DNA from: Azolla caroliniana
Lineage: Eukaryota > Polypodiophyta
Direction: 5' to 3'
Length of the DNA stretch: 64,000 nt
Assembly: GCA_043228905.1 (NCBI GenBank)
Contig: JBHGNT010000006.1
Coordinates: 19,654,001-19,718,000 of the forward strand
The notes under the pieces: generated by a model
Told to the model about the DNA's origin: nothing
The model's input: the letters and a program-made list of their open reading frames with translations, nothing else
Database searches by the model: none
Shown here: piece by piece, positions 13,433 to 23,914 of the stretch
How positions within the stretch are numbered: position 1 is the first letter of the stretch
Layout: every line of letters begins with the position of its first letter
Translations under genes and position numbers: made by a program

Positions 13433-14898
13433 CCGAAAACGGTGACGTTGGCGCCCATGTTCGGGCCGATCCCCATGTCATGGGGCAAACTAACACCTGT
13501 TTCGGGGGGTATGGTCTCCACTGCAGGCTGCAAATCCCCTACAAGATTCTCAGCCGGTCGTTCCCGACCCGCTTCAAATAGATCCCGCGATACATTTGTG
13601 CTCCGAAGCGGTGGCACAACTTGCATCCCTCTATCTAACAGAGTCGTCGCCAAACCAGGTGTTGGTCTTCCTATCTTACCCTTTTCTTTGTCCTTGAGCT
13701 TGCCCGTCCGGATCCACAATTTCACTAATCTGAGGCCACTACCACATTCACGTTCCAACGGGAGGGGGGGCTGTGCCAACTTCTCTTCCGGGGTGGACGG
13801 TACAAGTTGGGGTTGCATCTCCATCGGGGTGGAGAACACGAGTTCGGGCTCCCGCAGGGGAAGGCGTGAGGAGTCGCACGGGGACAACATTGCTGCCAAC
13901 GCTGCTGGGTCGCCATCCCCTAACCCTTGAAGAAGTGTAAATCTGTTGGTAGCTCTCACCTGTAGGTTGGGTGCCTTGGCACTCCCGGAGAGGATCTTTA
14001 CTCGTTTCAAGGGTTGCTCGTCCACGCTTGCTGGTGACAAGGTGGCAGGACTTCTTTCAAAGGGGTGGTCATGAAAAACGGCGGGAGAGGAGGCACCTAG
14101 GCCTCCAAGTTTCCCCTTCTTCTTAACGGGTAGCCAAGGAGCCTCTTCACCCTTGGTTGTCCCAACTTTGCCCGAGGGTCGTGGTCCCGAGCTTCCCTTT
14201 CTAATCTTACGAGGACACTCCTTAGCTAGGTGTCCTGTCTGTTTGCAAATGAAACACTGCCCCGGGAGTCCCTCATAAACCACTTTTACCACTGTGAGGC
14301 CTAACTCCTCAGAGTAGAGTCTAATCCTTGATGGAAGTCCATGGAGGGAAGGCACCAAGATACGCAACTTGGGCACCTCCGTGACTGTGTCTGCCATTGA
14401 CGCTTTTTGAGGGCATATCATCCCTACTTGTTCGCCAAAAAGAGGGAGCAGATGGTACAAATGTGGAGGGAGGCCAGGAAATGTTGCGGTGATCACCCTA
14501 GGGTTGTTGAGTTTCCGTAACTCTTCGATCGGATTGAACCCTGGTGACCATGGTTGGAGCAACACCTTGCCGTACTTCAGTTCGAGTACCTTGAGCTCGA
14601 CCAATGGTTGCGCCAGCAAGTCATTACCTAATTCAATGTGGAAGAAGTTTTTCCCTAAACCCCTGACACTCTTGATTACCGGCATGTTCTCCAACACAGC
14701 CACCTGAAACATGTCCCGAACCATGCCCCGACTTGGTCTACCTGCCAGAAACCTACATAGGAAGGAGGTACGCCGTAGGCGTTCGATTTCTTCCGCTAAG
14801 ACACGGTTAGCCTCAGGGGACAGGGTAATGGCGAGATCTGATCCACCTTCTTCATCAAGCAAACTGGGCGCTGGTGGAAGCTCGATTCCTCCCATCAT
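13429..14898 (-). CDS. LINE ORF1: nucleic-acid-binding protein with DUF4283-like region and zinc knuckle
   Basis: The 489-aa ORF is intact from MMGGIELPP to NVTVFG. Residues about 30-180 look like the DUF4283 region of plant LINE ORF1 and retroelement-like proteins (LAEEIERLRRTSFLCRFLAG, FQVAVLENMPVIKSVRG, FFHIELGN, LLQPWSPGFNP). A CX2CX4HX4C knuckle, CFICKQTGHLAKEC, is near residue 215. The rest is Pro/Ser/basic-rich and low in structure. Its role in the family is to bind the element RNA. The UGA overlaps the ORF2 start in ATGA, suggesting coupled translation. No lesion was seen. Confidence 0.92.
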   Translation of the reverse strand: MMGGIELPPAPSLLDEEGGSDLAITLSPEANRVLAEEIERLRRTSFLCRFLAGRPSRGMVRDMFQVAVLENMPVIKSVRGLGKNFFHIELGNDLLAQPLVELKVLELKYGKVLLQPWSPGFNPIEELRKLNNPRVITATFPGLPPHLYHLLPLFGEQVGMICPQKASMADTVTEVPKLRILVPSLHGLPSRIRLYSEELGLTVVKVVYEGLPGQCFICKQTGHLAKECPRKIRKGSSGPRPSGKVGTTKGEEAPWLPVKKKGKLGGLGASSPAVFHDHPFERSPATLSPASVDEQPLKRVKILSGSAKAPNLQVRATNRFTLLQGLGDGDPAALAAMLSPCDSSRLPLREPELVFSTPMEMQPQLVPSTPEEKLAQPPLPLERECGSGLRLVKLWIRTGKLKDKEKGKIGRPTPGLATTLLDRGMQVVPPLRSTNVSRDLFEAGRERPAENLVGDLQPAVETIPPETGVSLPHDMGIGPNMGANVTVFG

Positions 14899-15360
14899 AG
14901 CGAGATTATGTGTCTTGCGAGCCTAGGTTGTATGTGTTGTTCTTCCCTTCCCCCTTTGTTTTGTGTTTTTTTTAATGTGTTACTTTGCGTTTTCTAGTTG
15001 GGGGAGGGAGGGAGGATTGTGTGTGAGGGTACCTAAACAGCAGTTCGCGTTGTGCTCCTCCTCTTGCTCTGTTGGACAGCGCGCGTGTTCCTCAACGTGC
15101 ACCTACTCCTGCTCCTGCTCGCCTTTTTCTGCTGTTCCCACTCCGCGCTCTGCTGCATTTGCTCCTGCCAACGCTCTGCTGCTTATTACCTGCAGTTCTC
15201 CAGTGTGACGGCCTGGACAGCAGTTGGCGCCTCTTGCTCTGTTGGGCAGCGCGCGCGTTCCTCAGCGTGCACCTGCTCCTGCTCCTGCACGCCATGTCTA
15301 CGCGCCCTGTTCCGCTGCGTTTGCTCCCGCCATCGCTAATCCCTACTTCTAACTTTCCTC
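14899..15360 (-). promoter_or_regulatory. LINE 5' UTR with two tandem GC-rich monomers
   Basis: Two diverged copies of an approximately 170-bp unit lie at about 15030-15200 and 15200-15350. Each contains CTCTTGCTCTGTTGG, CAGCGCGCG, TTCCTCA.CGTGCACCT and CTCCTGCTCCTGC (plus-strand reading). Tandem 5' monomers resemble the promoter monomers of some animal L1 elements, so an internal promoter role is inferred. Confidence 0.55.
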
Positions 15361-15374
15361 TATATAATATGTAA
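15361..15374. repeat. LINE target-site duplication, 5' copy
   Basis: TATATAATATGTAA, identical to 8914-8927. Confidence 0.85.
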
Positions 15375-16058
15375 TTTATTTTTGTGTGTTTTGTATGTAT
15401 ATATGCATTTGTGTATGTATATATGTATGTAATATGTAATTTTATTGTATGTATTATGTACATATTTACATATGGTAATATATATTTGTACATATATTTA
15501 TGTTTAGTTAATATGTATGTATAAATGAGTGTAATGTATGTATATACATATTCATGGATGTGTGATGTGTGATATATGAATGTAGCTTGTAGGTATATAT
15601 GCATGTGTGATGTGTGTTATGTTTATGTGTGTATGTATGTACATATTGTATTGTATTGTATGTATGGAATGTGTGTATGTGTATATAATATATATATACA
15701 TATATTATTATATATAATATGAATTTTATTTTGTGTGTGTTTGGTTTGTATATTTGCATTTGTATATAATTGTGTGTATAATAATAAATGTGTGTAATAT
15801 GTAATATATAAAATATGTTTGGACGGAAGTGTATGTATAAATGTAATATGTAGTTTTTATGTATGTATGTCAATATATATGGCCAATTCTAATCATAGTT
15901 CTAGCCCTACGTCTCATTCGTGTCATACTCAAACGCCAATATTCGTATCATACTCATACGTGAAAAGGCTCCAAGTATGATTGAAATCCATACGCGGTAC
16001 ATAGATATATTATATATACATATGGTGTATATGGTGTACATAGTGTGTGTGTGTGAGG

Positions 16059-16109
<51 letters not shown>

Positions 16110-17030
16110 TGTGTGGTCTAGAGAGAGAAGCCCTGTTTTGCATGTGTGAGGAGACAGTGATTGAGTGTATATCTAGACTCTAGAGAGAGAGAGAGAGAGG
16201 AGCTATGGGTTTTGTCTGTGTGAGGGAGTATGTAATATGTATATTAGATATCTAGATTTTGTAGAGAGAGAAAATCTGTCAGTTCTCGTGTGAGAGAGAG
16301 AGAGAGAGAGTGTGTGTATGTGTGTCAGATGTCACTTCTATTCACAAAATATTATGAATATCAAAAAAAAAAAAACCAAAAAAAAGTCAAAAAAAAAAAA
16401 AAAACCAAACGAATATCGCGTATCATACGCGTACGTTTGCAAACGTTCGCGTACGTCCAGTAAATTGGACGTACGCGAATATTAGGAACTATGATTCTAA
16501 TATGTATGTAGTATGTAATGCATGCATGTATGTGTATGTACATATTTACATATGGTAATATATATTTGTACATATGTAATATATAAAACATGTTTGTAAG
16601 GAAGTGTATGTATAAATGTAATATGTAATTTTTATGTATGTATGTATTATCTATATATGTATGTCAATATATATGGCCAATTCTAATATGTATGTAGTAT
16701 GTAATGCATGTATGTATGTATGTACATATTTACATATGGTAATATATAAAATATGTTTGTAAGTGTATGTATAAATGTAATATGTAATTTTTATGTATGT
16801 ATTATCTATATATGTATGTCAATATATATGGCCAATTTTAATATGTATGTAGTATGTAATGCATGTATGTGTATGTATGTACATTTTTACATATGGTAAT
16901 ATATATTTATCTTTAGTCAGCATGCATGTATAAATGGGTGTAATGTATGTGTGTATATACATATTCATGGATGTAATGTTTGAATGTATGTATGTATGTA
17001 TGCCACTTCAAATTTGAGTATTGTTTGCAT
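15375..17030. repeat. Right-hand TATG/TGTA microsatellite field with ~160-190 bp higher-order repeat
   Basis: This continues the field interrupted by the LINE. A longer unit with GGCCAATT.TAATATGTATG, TTACATATGGTAATATA and GTATGTATAAATGTAATATG recurs at about 15.84, 16.50, 16.68 and 16.84 kb. The MITE at 15894-16493 lies inside one unit. No coding potential was seen. Confidence 0.85.
15894..16493. mobile_element. 600-bp MITE-like element, 8-bp TSD
   Basis: It starts CATAGTTCTAG and ends GGAACTATG (short inverted ends). The octamer ATTCTAAT lies on both sides (15886-15893 and 16494-16501). Removing it restores a higher-order unit of the surrounding repeat. It contains (GA)n at about 16060-16107, A-rich runs at 16362-16405 and a strong hairpin near 16450-16480 (12-bp arms CGCGTACGTCCA / TGGACGTACGCG, 6-nt loop). 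There is no ORF of its own. An 8-bp duplication suggests mobilisation by a hAT-like transposase. Confidence 0.8.
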
Positions 17031-17244
17031 AATATATTCTTTACTATCTCATTGAAATATCTAATATTTCATGGGCTTATGTAATTTTTTTTTCAGCATA
17101 ATTGATAATACCCTTATGTAAAAATATTTTCAAATCTTTATTAATACCCTTATGTATATATATTCTGTATCTCACTGATTAATTAAAACCCCTTTTGATG
17201 AACCCACGTGCTATCATACAAGTTTTGATAGTGAAGTCCCCGGG
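17031..17244. other. Right subterminal region and terminal repeat of the DNA transposon
   Basis: AT-rich, non-coding, ending in the terminal repeat read from 17244 as CCCGGGGACTTCACTAT. Direct motifs AATACCCTTATGTA occur near 17108 and 17150 and resemble the AACCCCTTATA block inside the left end. Confidence 0.65.
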
Positions 17245-17252
17245 ATCTCGAC
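17245..17252. repeat. 8-bp target-site duplication, right copy (ATCTCGAC)
   Basis: Matches 1790-1797; copia A coding sequence resumes at once. Confidence 0.92.
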
Positions 17253-17950
17253 TTACTCGTACCTATTTAGTCCGACGGTTATAACACTTATACCCCATCT
17301 GCTCATGCGAGTAACTGACTAGGATGCATTTCTCCGACTTTGGATCTAGCTTCTTCTGCTTCTCATCCGGTACATGCACATATGCTATGTTGCCAAATAT
17401 CCGAAGGTGTCTCAAATTCGGTTTCCGCCCGAAATACAGCTCATGTGTTGACACCTTGTCTCCGATCCGGTTTTGGATGTAGATGGTTGTCCGGACCGCC
17501 TCAACCTAGTAGAATTGAGGCATGTTCTTCTCCTCCAACATTTCCCTTGCCGCGTCGACAATCGACCGGTTCTTCCTTTCGGCCACACCATTTTGCTCTG
17601 GTGAATATTTGCAGCTGAATTCTCTCCGAATTCCGTTCTGCTGCAGATAACTGTTGAATTGGCCAGAAAAGTATTCTTTTCCGCCATCTGACCGCAAGGA
17701 CTTGATCTTCCTCTCCGTTTCCCGTTCAACTAAGCTTTGCAAGTTTCGGAAACATTCGAAGACTTCGGTCTTCCTCTCAATGAGGTAGATCCATGTGTGC
17801 TGGTTGTAGTCATCGATGAAGGAGAAGAAATACCGACTCCCACCAGGACTAACGTTCTGTGTCGGACCCCATACATCTTAATGGATTAGATTGAGCTTGT
17901 TACGGCTCTGGTTTCGTACGGTGGGGAACTGCCGGTAGTCATTGTCGTTG
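17245..17950 (-). pseudogene. Copia A integrase fragment
   Basis: A minus-strand integrase of the copia D family. It has the DDE-region piece SLRSDGGKEYFSGQFNSYLQ, SPEQNGVAERKNRSIVDAA (with the catalytic-type E) and STHELYFGRKPNLRHLRIFG. TAG occurs at 17506-17508 (copia D has TGG) and at 17263-17265 (copia D has CAG). Similarity to copia D stops at about 17950, where an unrelated sequence begins, so the 5' part (gag, protease) is missing. Confidence 0.92.
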
Positions 17951-20280
17951 TTATGGTTCCATGCTAATAACTTGGCCTCTTATATTGTTGGCCTTGCATA
18001 AATTTTATATTCTGCATATTTAAAGAAGTATGTAGTGGGATGTTCTCTGACCAACTGTCTTCTTGCGTCTACCGAGCATGATCCCCCAATCATGTATAGA
18101 TGTATTAATCGCGTTTTCTTACGTCTAAATCGTCTAAAGATGAACACTCATCAAGATCAACCGTTACAATAAATGGAACAACTGTAGCATGGAGATTAAT
18201 CTTCATTTTCTTTTTCAAGTTCTGGACATGTAGTTTTATGAGGCTCTCTGATCTCTAATGATCGACGCCCAACCATTTCATTTATAGGTGGGCGATGGAT
18301 GTGAGTGATGGGGATATTGAAGACTTGGCCCTTCCGCACAAGCTTTCTATGAATGATCTCTCTCTTCTAATATTGTTTTGCTTGGTCGAAAGCACACCGG
18401 ATGACAACTCTGCCTCTTATTCAAACATTTTTGTCACTTTCTTCTTAGCATGCCTCGAGTGTGTGAAAGATATTTTTGGTGCTACCTTTACGGGAGAAAG
18501 AGAAGCCTTCTTGAATGACACATGGCCTTGTATATATGGTTGCCGTCATAGATTGACATATTCGCATTCATGGGGTTTCCCATTCGAATGCAAACGAATA
18601 CACATATGAATGCAGGTCAAGTATTTGTTTAATCCCCCCCCTCCCCACAGAAAAAAAGAGAGTACAAGAACTCCCTCCTTTTTGAGTTTCCTAGGATGAA
18701 AAAAAGGGACTTGACAGTAAAAAGGGACATTAAAAGAGGGACTTTACACTAATAAATATTTTTTAATAAATGTAAAAGTATTCAGTTTTTTAATAAATAA
18801 ATAAAATAAAGGGTCACTAATTCCCCACTTTTCATTCTCTCAAAATTTATGTATATTTTTATCTTGACATTAAAAATTGGACTTTACACTAAATATTTCT
18901 ATAATAAATATAAAAATATTTGTTTTTTTAAAATTAATTAATTAAAATAAAGGTTCATAAACTTCCCCCTTTTTTATTTCACACTATCAAGGAGAGTTAA
19001 TACTAATCATATTTTTATAATCTATTGATGAATGATTGTTCTTTTTTTAGTGAATTAAATTTATTTTAATTAATTAATTAATATTTTGTATATTTATTTT
19101 GCAAAACTAATGGTTTTATAATATTCTTGGCGCCATTTTGTATTCTCGAATATTGCGAATATAACACATGGAGAATATGATGAATATCATGCATGTGTCA
19201 ATCTATGGTTGCATTGTAGTTATTAAGTTATTGGATGTGTCCATGGACACCTTGAAAGATTTAGGACCACATGAATCTTTTACTAGTCTGTCTTCGGACA
19301 CGTACATTTTTCGAACTCCCTTTGAGCAATCTACTAAAAGAATTAGATTTTGGGAGTTGGGGTCCTCGTAGTTCAATCTTAAGATCTAACCATAACTGAA
19401 AGGGTGGTCCTCCTCAAGTTTTTTGTGTCCCTTATTACGAGTTGTTAAGAGAACCACCTTCTTATTCGAGTCGACATATTGCATAGCCCACTTGTAATCA
19501 GTCATGTCTTTGTCAACTAAGGTTTCCCCTCCTAATCTGGAGTGAAGGTTTTGTGGTCTGTGCTCTCGTGCGCTCTATGCTAGTTTGTGCTCTCGTGATG
19601 AGAAAATGAGGAGGTGCTCCTATTTATAGGGGCAAGCAATTAAGTAGGGATAGTTACTATGAAAGTGTTTTTAGAATTAAAGGTATTGAACACTAGAAGA
19701 ATATAAGGTATGGAGCATTCACATTTGGTGGGCAAGAACACAAACCAAGATCTTAAGGAGAAGTCAAACTAAAAGTAAGAGACATGGAGAAAAGTAAAAG
19801 GAATAAAAACAGTCTAAAAGGAACGGTCATAGCACTTTCGTTTGAATATCATGTTCAAATATGGGTTGGAAAGCACGTGAAGAGAGTTATCCTTAGAGGG
19901 AGATATGACAATTAGAAGGTTGTTGTGTCATAGCTAAAAATAGGAGATGAAAAAATTCTTAAAAAAGCATGAAAAAGAAACAATGGTGGAAGAATAAGAT
20001 ATTTATAAAAAGAGAGAAGATGAGGATAGAAGAGGAACCTAGGAAGTGATACCTTTGTAATAAGGGGAGGAGAGTAAGGTTGTGTGGAGAGGCTCTTGGT
20101 CTTTTCTTTGTATGGGTGTTTTCTTTCCCGTTCATGTAGGGTGTTTGAGGTGTTATCAATATATCTTTGTAGATTTGGAAATATATATCTTTTCTGTCTC
20201 TTCCTTCCATCATGATCATTCATTATCAATAAATCTTTGTAGATTTGGATTTATATATCTTCATTTTCTCTTCTTTCTAT
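17951..20280. other. AT-rich spacer, no supported gene; possible LTR of gypsy G at its right end
   Basis: No domain is recognisable. Short ORFs (for example 18295-18609 plus, 19912-20229 minus) resemble nothing I know and have no supporting signals. A possible promoter (TATTTATAGG, about 19620) and a pair of about 38-bp near repeats (TATCAATA.ATCTTTGTAGATTTGGA, at 20153 and 20224) precede the gypsy G primer site, so part of 19.4-20.29 kb may be its 5' LTR. I could not define the LTR ends. Confidence 0.45.
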
Positions 20281-20295
20281 CATCACATTTCATTT

Positions 20296-20313
20296 TGGCG
20301 CTCCAGGGAGGGT
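20296..20313 (+). promoter_or_regulatory. Candidate primer-binding site of gypsy G
   Basis: TGGCGCTCCAGGGAGGGT follows a possible LTR end (CATCACA) and precedes gag by about 50 bp. Its form resembles plant gypsy primer sites beginning TGGCGC. The cognate tRNA was not identified. Confidence 0.4.
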
Positions 20314-20917
20314 CAGTCTTTTCTGCATCTTGGGAAAATTGATTGTGTTGTTGTATTACGTGGATATGGCTTTTCAATTTGCCTTTGCAGGTGATGGTGT
20401 TCTGTATGCAGGAGAATTTTTGGCATCCTTCGAGCATCACGCGATTTCAATTGGGAAGGTGAATGACATAGAGAAACTTCCCTTGTTGGTAGCAACTTTC
20501 TACTCAAGGGCCCGGGAGTGGTATGAGTCACTATCTCCCAACCAACAAACCAACTACCAATTGCTCGTTCAACAATTTCGAAGCAAGCATATCCGACATC
20601 GTAATGTGATGGAGGCACAAGAGGAACTCTTCGCGTTGCGTATGACAACATGATGGAGTATACGAAAGGGTGTTCAAAGATCTTTGGTCAACATGGATCC
20701 ATCTACGAGGATGTGTAGAGGACGAGTACTTCGAGATGGATCGCTTCAAGGCGGCCTTGAATCCTTACTTTGCAATGGAGGCGAATTTGAAGGACCCAAC
20801 CAATTTTCAAACTCTTATACAACTGTGTCAAATTTATGATAGAGAACTAAAAGTGATGCGAATGGGAGTTGATACAACGGTGGCAATAACTGGTGCGAAT
20901 GTGGTGCCGACTCTAAA

Positions 20918-21442
20918 CGCTCCACATCTATCCTCTACTGTACATGGAGGACAGGTTTTTCCGAACATATTTAATTCTAATATAAATAACCAAGCTAGTA
21001 CACCAATGATGTGAGATGTAGATAATCCAAGAATTGATGGAGGTTTCCCCGAACAACTAAACTGACGACTTGATGAGCTAACAAATCAGTAAACTCTTCA
21101 CATCTATCCTCTATTGTACATGGAGGACAAGTTTTCCAAACATATTTAATTCTAATATAACTAACCAAGTGACAGGAACTACACACTCCGATGAACAACG
21201 CTCGGCCACAACCGAGCTTAGAATCAAACATAGAAAACGGATAATGAAACACACGACACAAAGGAGAGAAGAGTACACAGGATGTTTAACGTGGAAAACC
21301 CTGAGAGGGAAAAACCACGGGAGTCCACAGACTCCAAACTATCACTATATCACAATGATTACAACAGTGAGCTCACGGAGGCAACGACCTCGTGCTCACG
21401 ATCTTCGCCACAGGCAGCGGTTACAACAGAGGCAACGACCTC

Positions 21443-21487
<45 letters not shown>

Positions 21488-22057
21488 ACTGTTACGTGCT
21501 CTCTAGTCTTGCACCAACAAGAATGACAACAACCCCCCCCCCCCCCTCCCCCCATCATTCTCTGTTTGCCCTAAGTCATATTTATACTAATATGACTTTT
21601 CAGCTATTTACAAATATAGCCCCGATGGACTCTCAGAAACATATTTACAAATATGTCCCTTCATACGGTGAGCACTTCTCACCGGGCCTTCATCATCCGG
21701 CCCTTGCTGGGTACTCCTCATCCAGTTCTCACCGGGTCTTCCGTAGCCGGGTACTCCTCATCCGGTTCTCACCGGGTCTTCCGTAGCCGGGTAGTCGTCA
21801 TCCGGTTCTTACCGGGTCTTCCGTAGCCGGGTAGTCGTCATCCGGTTCCCACCGGGTCTTCCGTAGCCGGGTAGTCCACATTCGGTTTCGGCCGAGGCCG
21901 TGTTTACTCATCAGTACTGTTCTTCTCACTTCCCATCCGGAGGGACCTGTTTCCTAACACCAAGATAGTATACCAATGATGTGAGATGTAGATAATCCAA
22001 GAATTGATGGAAGTTTCCCCAAACAACTAAACGGATGACTTGATGAGCTGACGAATC
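20918..22057 (+). repeat. Tandem duplication (~180 bp) within gypsy G gag, second copy split by an LTR
   Basis: The first copy is at about 20918-21092. The second is 21093-21169 plus 21965-22057. Shared text includes CACATCTATCCTCTA.TGTACATGGAGGACA and CCAATGATGTGAGATGTAGA. The duplication predates the LTR insertion. Confidence 0.8.
21170..21959 (-). mobile_element. Solo LTR of the copia B family, TSD CCAAG
   Basis: Starts TGACAGG, ends CCTAACA, and is flanked by CCAAG at 21165-21169 and 21960-21964. Long stretches match the copia B 3' LTR at 51267-51950 (CTCGGCCACAACCGAG, GAGAAGAGTACACAGGAT, GTGGAAAACCCT). It contains (CT)n at about 21440-21485, a C-run near 21533 and about five diverged copies of a CCGGGTCTTCCGTAGCCGGG unit at about 21690-21890. 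The internal region was presumably lost by LTR-LTR recombination. Confidence 0.9.
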
Positions 22058-22598
22058 AATTCCGCCAAATTCTACGCATCCCGGTTTGTTATTCTTGTGG
22101 TGTTGAAGGTCATATTGCTACGTGGTGTCCTTCGAGAGGACAAGGAGGTTTAGGAAAAGGTATCTATCAAGTTCAAGGAGGTTCAAATTCCCCTAACAAC
22201 CATGCAAATAATAATAATCAAGTTTCTAGTGATGGAGACCATTGCCAATGGCTTAAGTTCCAACAATACGTCCTAATGTAAATCTTCTTGATTTTATGTA
22301 TGATACTGACAATGATTGTGATGTTGTTCCAATCAAGAGAACTTGAGCAACCCATAAGGGAAAAGAGGTGGAAGGGGAGTCAAGTAACCCTCAAATAAAG
22401 AAAAAAGCTGAGTTTAAGATGGAGAATCCTTCAAAAAGGTGTCGTTCAAGGAGAATGATCAATATGGAGCACATGCCCATGGGGAAAGGAGTGGAGCTTT
22501 TTTATCTCAAGCAAGAGTTGATTGCTAATGGATCCTAGATCACATGACCGCAACTTCTTGAACTCTCTCCAAAGATACAAAAGGAATGGGGACGACTA

Positions 22599-23251
22599 AT
22601 GAGCTGCATACATCAAAGTACCAAAACTGTGCACTATGCGGGAGTTGTACGAGTGAAGGAACGAAAGGATATCCGACCTACAATACCGGTATCTATAAAA
22701 GGTTATATTGTTAAGGATGCTTTAGTGAATAGTGGTGCTAGAATAAGTCTTATCTCAGAAGTCCTCATAAGTAAGATTGGTATTCCCATTTGTAAAAGTT
22801 CCTCTGTGAATGTAGCTATAGTTGATGGAGGCTTAGTACCTTGCATGGGGATTATAGAAGATCTTATCCTTGAGTGTTTTGGTATATGTATTTCTATGGA
22901 TTTCCATGTTATTCCCCTTAAGGGATCCTCTTATTCCTTGTTGAGTGAGCAAGCTCAACATGATCCGGATTGGCTGAATAAGCCAAGAGCCTCATCGGTG
23001 TCTGGAACGGAGAGCCAGATTGGTGTCCGGATCTGAGTGTAACCGATAGGCCGTTAGAGGCCCATGATTCTAGCCTAGTACGTAGGCAAATTTTTAGGAG
23101 TCAATGTCAGTTGCACGGTACGAGCATTGAAGTACAGGTTAATACTTCTATTAGTCCTTTAAGGACTTGTATAAAAAGTGTTCTAGGATATTTATATGTA
23201 CAAAGTAATTTTTGAAATTGAGTTTATGTTGTTCTGCTCTCTCTCTCTCTG

Positions 23252-23299
<48 letters not shown>

Positions 23300-23460
23300 G
23301 TGTAATCTCTGTGTTTCGTAAACCTGCACATATTTACCTTTAATATCCGGTGAAGTCGGTTTTGTCTACGAGCTTCCACACGTAACCCTTTTCATTCCTT
23401 AGTGTTGGGAAGAACTTGGATGCAAGAACTAAATGTAATTCAGGATTGCAGTAATGGTCT
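22599..23460 (+). pseudogene. Gypsy G retropepsin-like protease, catalytic Asp lost, interrupted by a solo LTR
   Basis: The protease fold is recognisable: VRVKERKDIRPTIPVSIKGY, VKDALVNSGARISLIS and, after removal of the LTR at 22939-23394, a natural end at YSLVLGRTWMQELNVIQD. The active-site D(T/S)G reads NSG, so the enzyme would be inactive. Only the protease reads through here; RT was not found and the following DNA is a different repeat. The exact rejoining of the protease frame across the duplication TTCCT confirms the insertion point. Confidence 0.8.
22939..23394 (+). mobile_element. Solo LTR of the copia A/D family, TSD TTCCT
   Basis: 456 bp from TGTTGAGTGAGCAAGCTC to CCCTTTTCA, with TTCCT at 22934-22938 and 23395-23399. 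It matches the copia D LTRs (CTAGTACGTAGGCAA.../CTACTAGGTAATC, GTCCTTTTGAGGACTTGTATAAA, TTTACCTT). It carries an expanded (TC)n at about 23236-23296. It lies in the protease of gypsy G. Confidence 0.92.
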
Positions 23461-23910
23461 AATGACTTTGGCACCACATGCAACTATCGAGCTCTGCAAC
23501 ATCAACAAAGCACACGCAGAGCACTCATGCTTTCTTCGACAAGGTTAATTACGTAGAAGAAATAGAGGACAACATGCCGATGGAAGTATTTGAGCGATTA
23601 AGACGATGGATGGAGACGAAAGGCCTACAAGTGTACCTCCAAGTAGTGAACGTTGAGCTTCACTGTTACAGGCATGACCATATAATATCCTGTGGTGAGA
23701 ATTTACCGTAGTATTATATACACGTGGATAAAGTGTGAGGCGTAAACGAGAGTGAAAGAAGGGGAGGATTACTTGTAATCATCGGTATTGAGACAACCCA
23801 TTAGGCCAAGTGTGAACTTGCATGGGAACCTTCGGTCTGGCTATAAATATATCTAACTACCCTCATTTGACACATGATTGACTACGTCGAGACTCATTAT
23901 AATGTATGGA
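23461..23910. other. Degraded tail of gypsy G and unassigned sequence
   Basis: The protease frame continues briefly (GLMTLAPHATIEL) and then loses coherence with frameshifts. No RT motif was seen before the palindrome array begins at about 23920. Confidence 0.5.
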
Positions 23911-23914
23911 GTTT

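Larger units (their letters stand above)
8928..15360 (-). mobile_element. Full-length L1-type LINE (6.4 kb)
   Basis: A complete non-LTR retrotransposon on the minus strand: GC-rich 5' UTR (14899-15360), ORF1 (14898-13429), ORF2 (13432-9119), a short 3' UTR and an A-rich tail (8928-8944). The same tail (TTTGGAAAAAAAA) ends the truncated LINE at 31.5-32.6 kb. It sits in the microsatellite of the DNA transposon and is bracketed by a perfect 14-bp duplication. Full length, the exact duplication and only two stop codons in ORF2 suggest a fairly recent insertion. Confidence 0.93.
1798..17244 (-). mobile_element. 15.4 kb DNA transposon with TIRs and 8-bp TSD
   Basis: The element starts CCTAGGGACTCCACTAT at 1798 and, read from the other end, CCCGGGGACTTCACTAT at 17244. 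The similarity between ends goes on imperfectly for about 50 bp (both have a CACGTGnGTTCAT block). It is flanked by 8-bp duplications and splits a copia ORF cleanly. Inside are a minus-strand transposase-like gene (2782-5045), several kb of TATG/TG microsatellite, a LINE (8928-15360) and a MITE (15894-16493). Without those two insertions it would be about 8.4 kb. Eight-bp duplications fit hAT, P, Merlin or Zisupton/KDZ-type elements. The termini do not match the usual CAGGG start of hAT, so the superfamily is left open. Confidence 0.85.
20330..22300 (+). pseudogene. Gypsy G gag with zinc knuckle, frameshifted and interrupted
   Basis: Retrotransposon gag domain in two frames. The first (20366-20653) has LASFEHHAISIGKVNDIEKL and YSRAREWYESLSPNQQTNYQ. 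The second (20670-21014) has FKDLWSTWIHLRGCVEDEYF and LCQIYDRELKVMRMG. A frameshift and TGA at about 20650 separate them. A zinc knuckle CYSCGVEGHIATWC is at 22087-22128. A segment of about 180 bp (20918-21092) is tandemly duplicated, and the second copy is split by a solo LTR at 21170-21959. It belongs with the protease piece at 22599-23460. Non-functional. Confidence 0.82.

Noticed and set aside
1798-17244. Assignment of the 15.4 kb element to hAT
   Set aside because: The 8-bp duplication fits, but termini and protein blocks do not show hAT signatures; the hAT signature in this window is elsewhere (30.8 kb).
18295-18609. A 104-codon ORF as a host gene
   Set aside because: No recognisable domain and no supporting signals in an AT-rich, decayed region.
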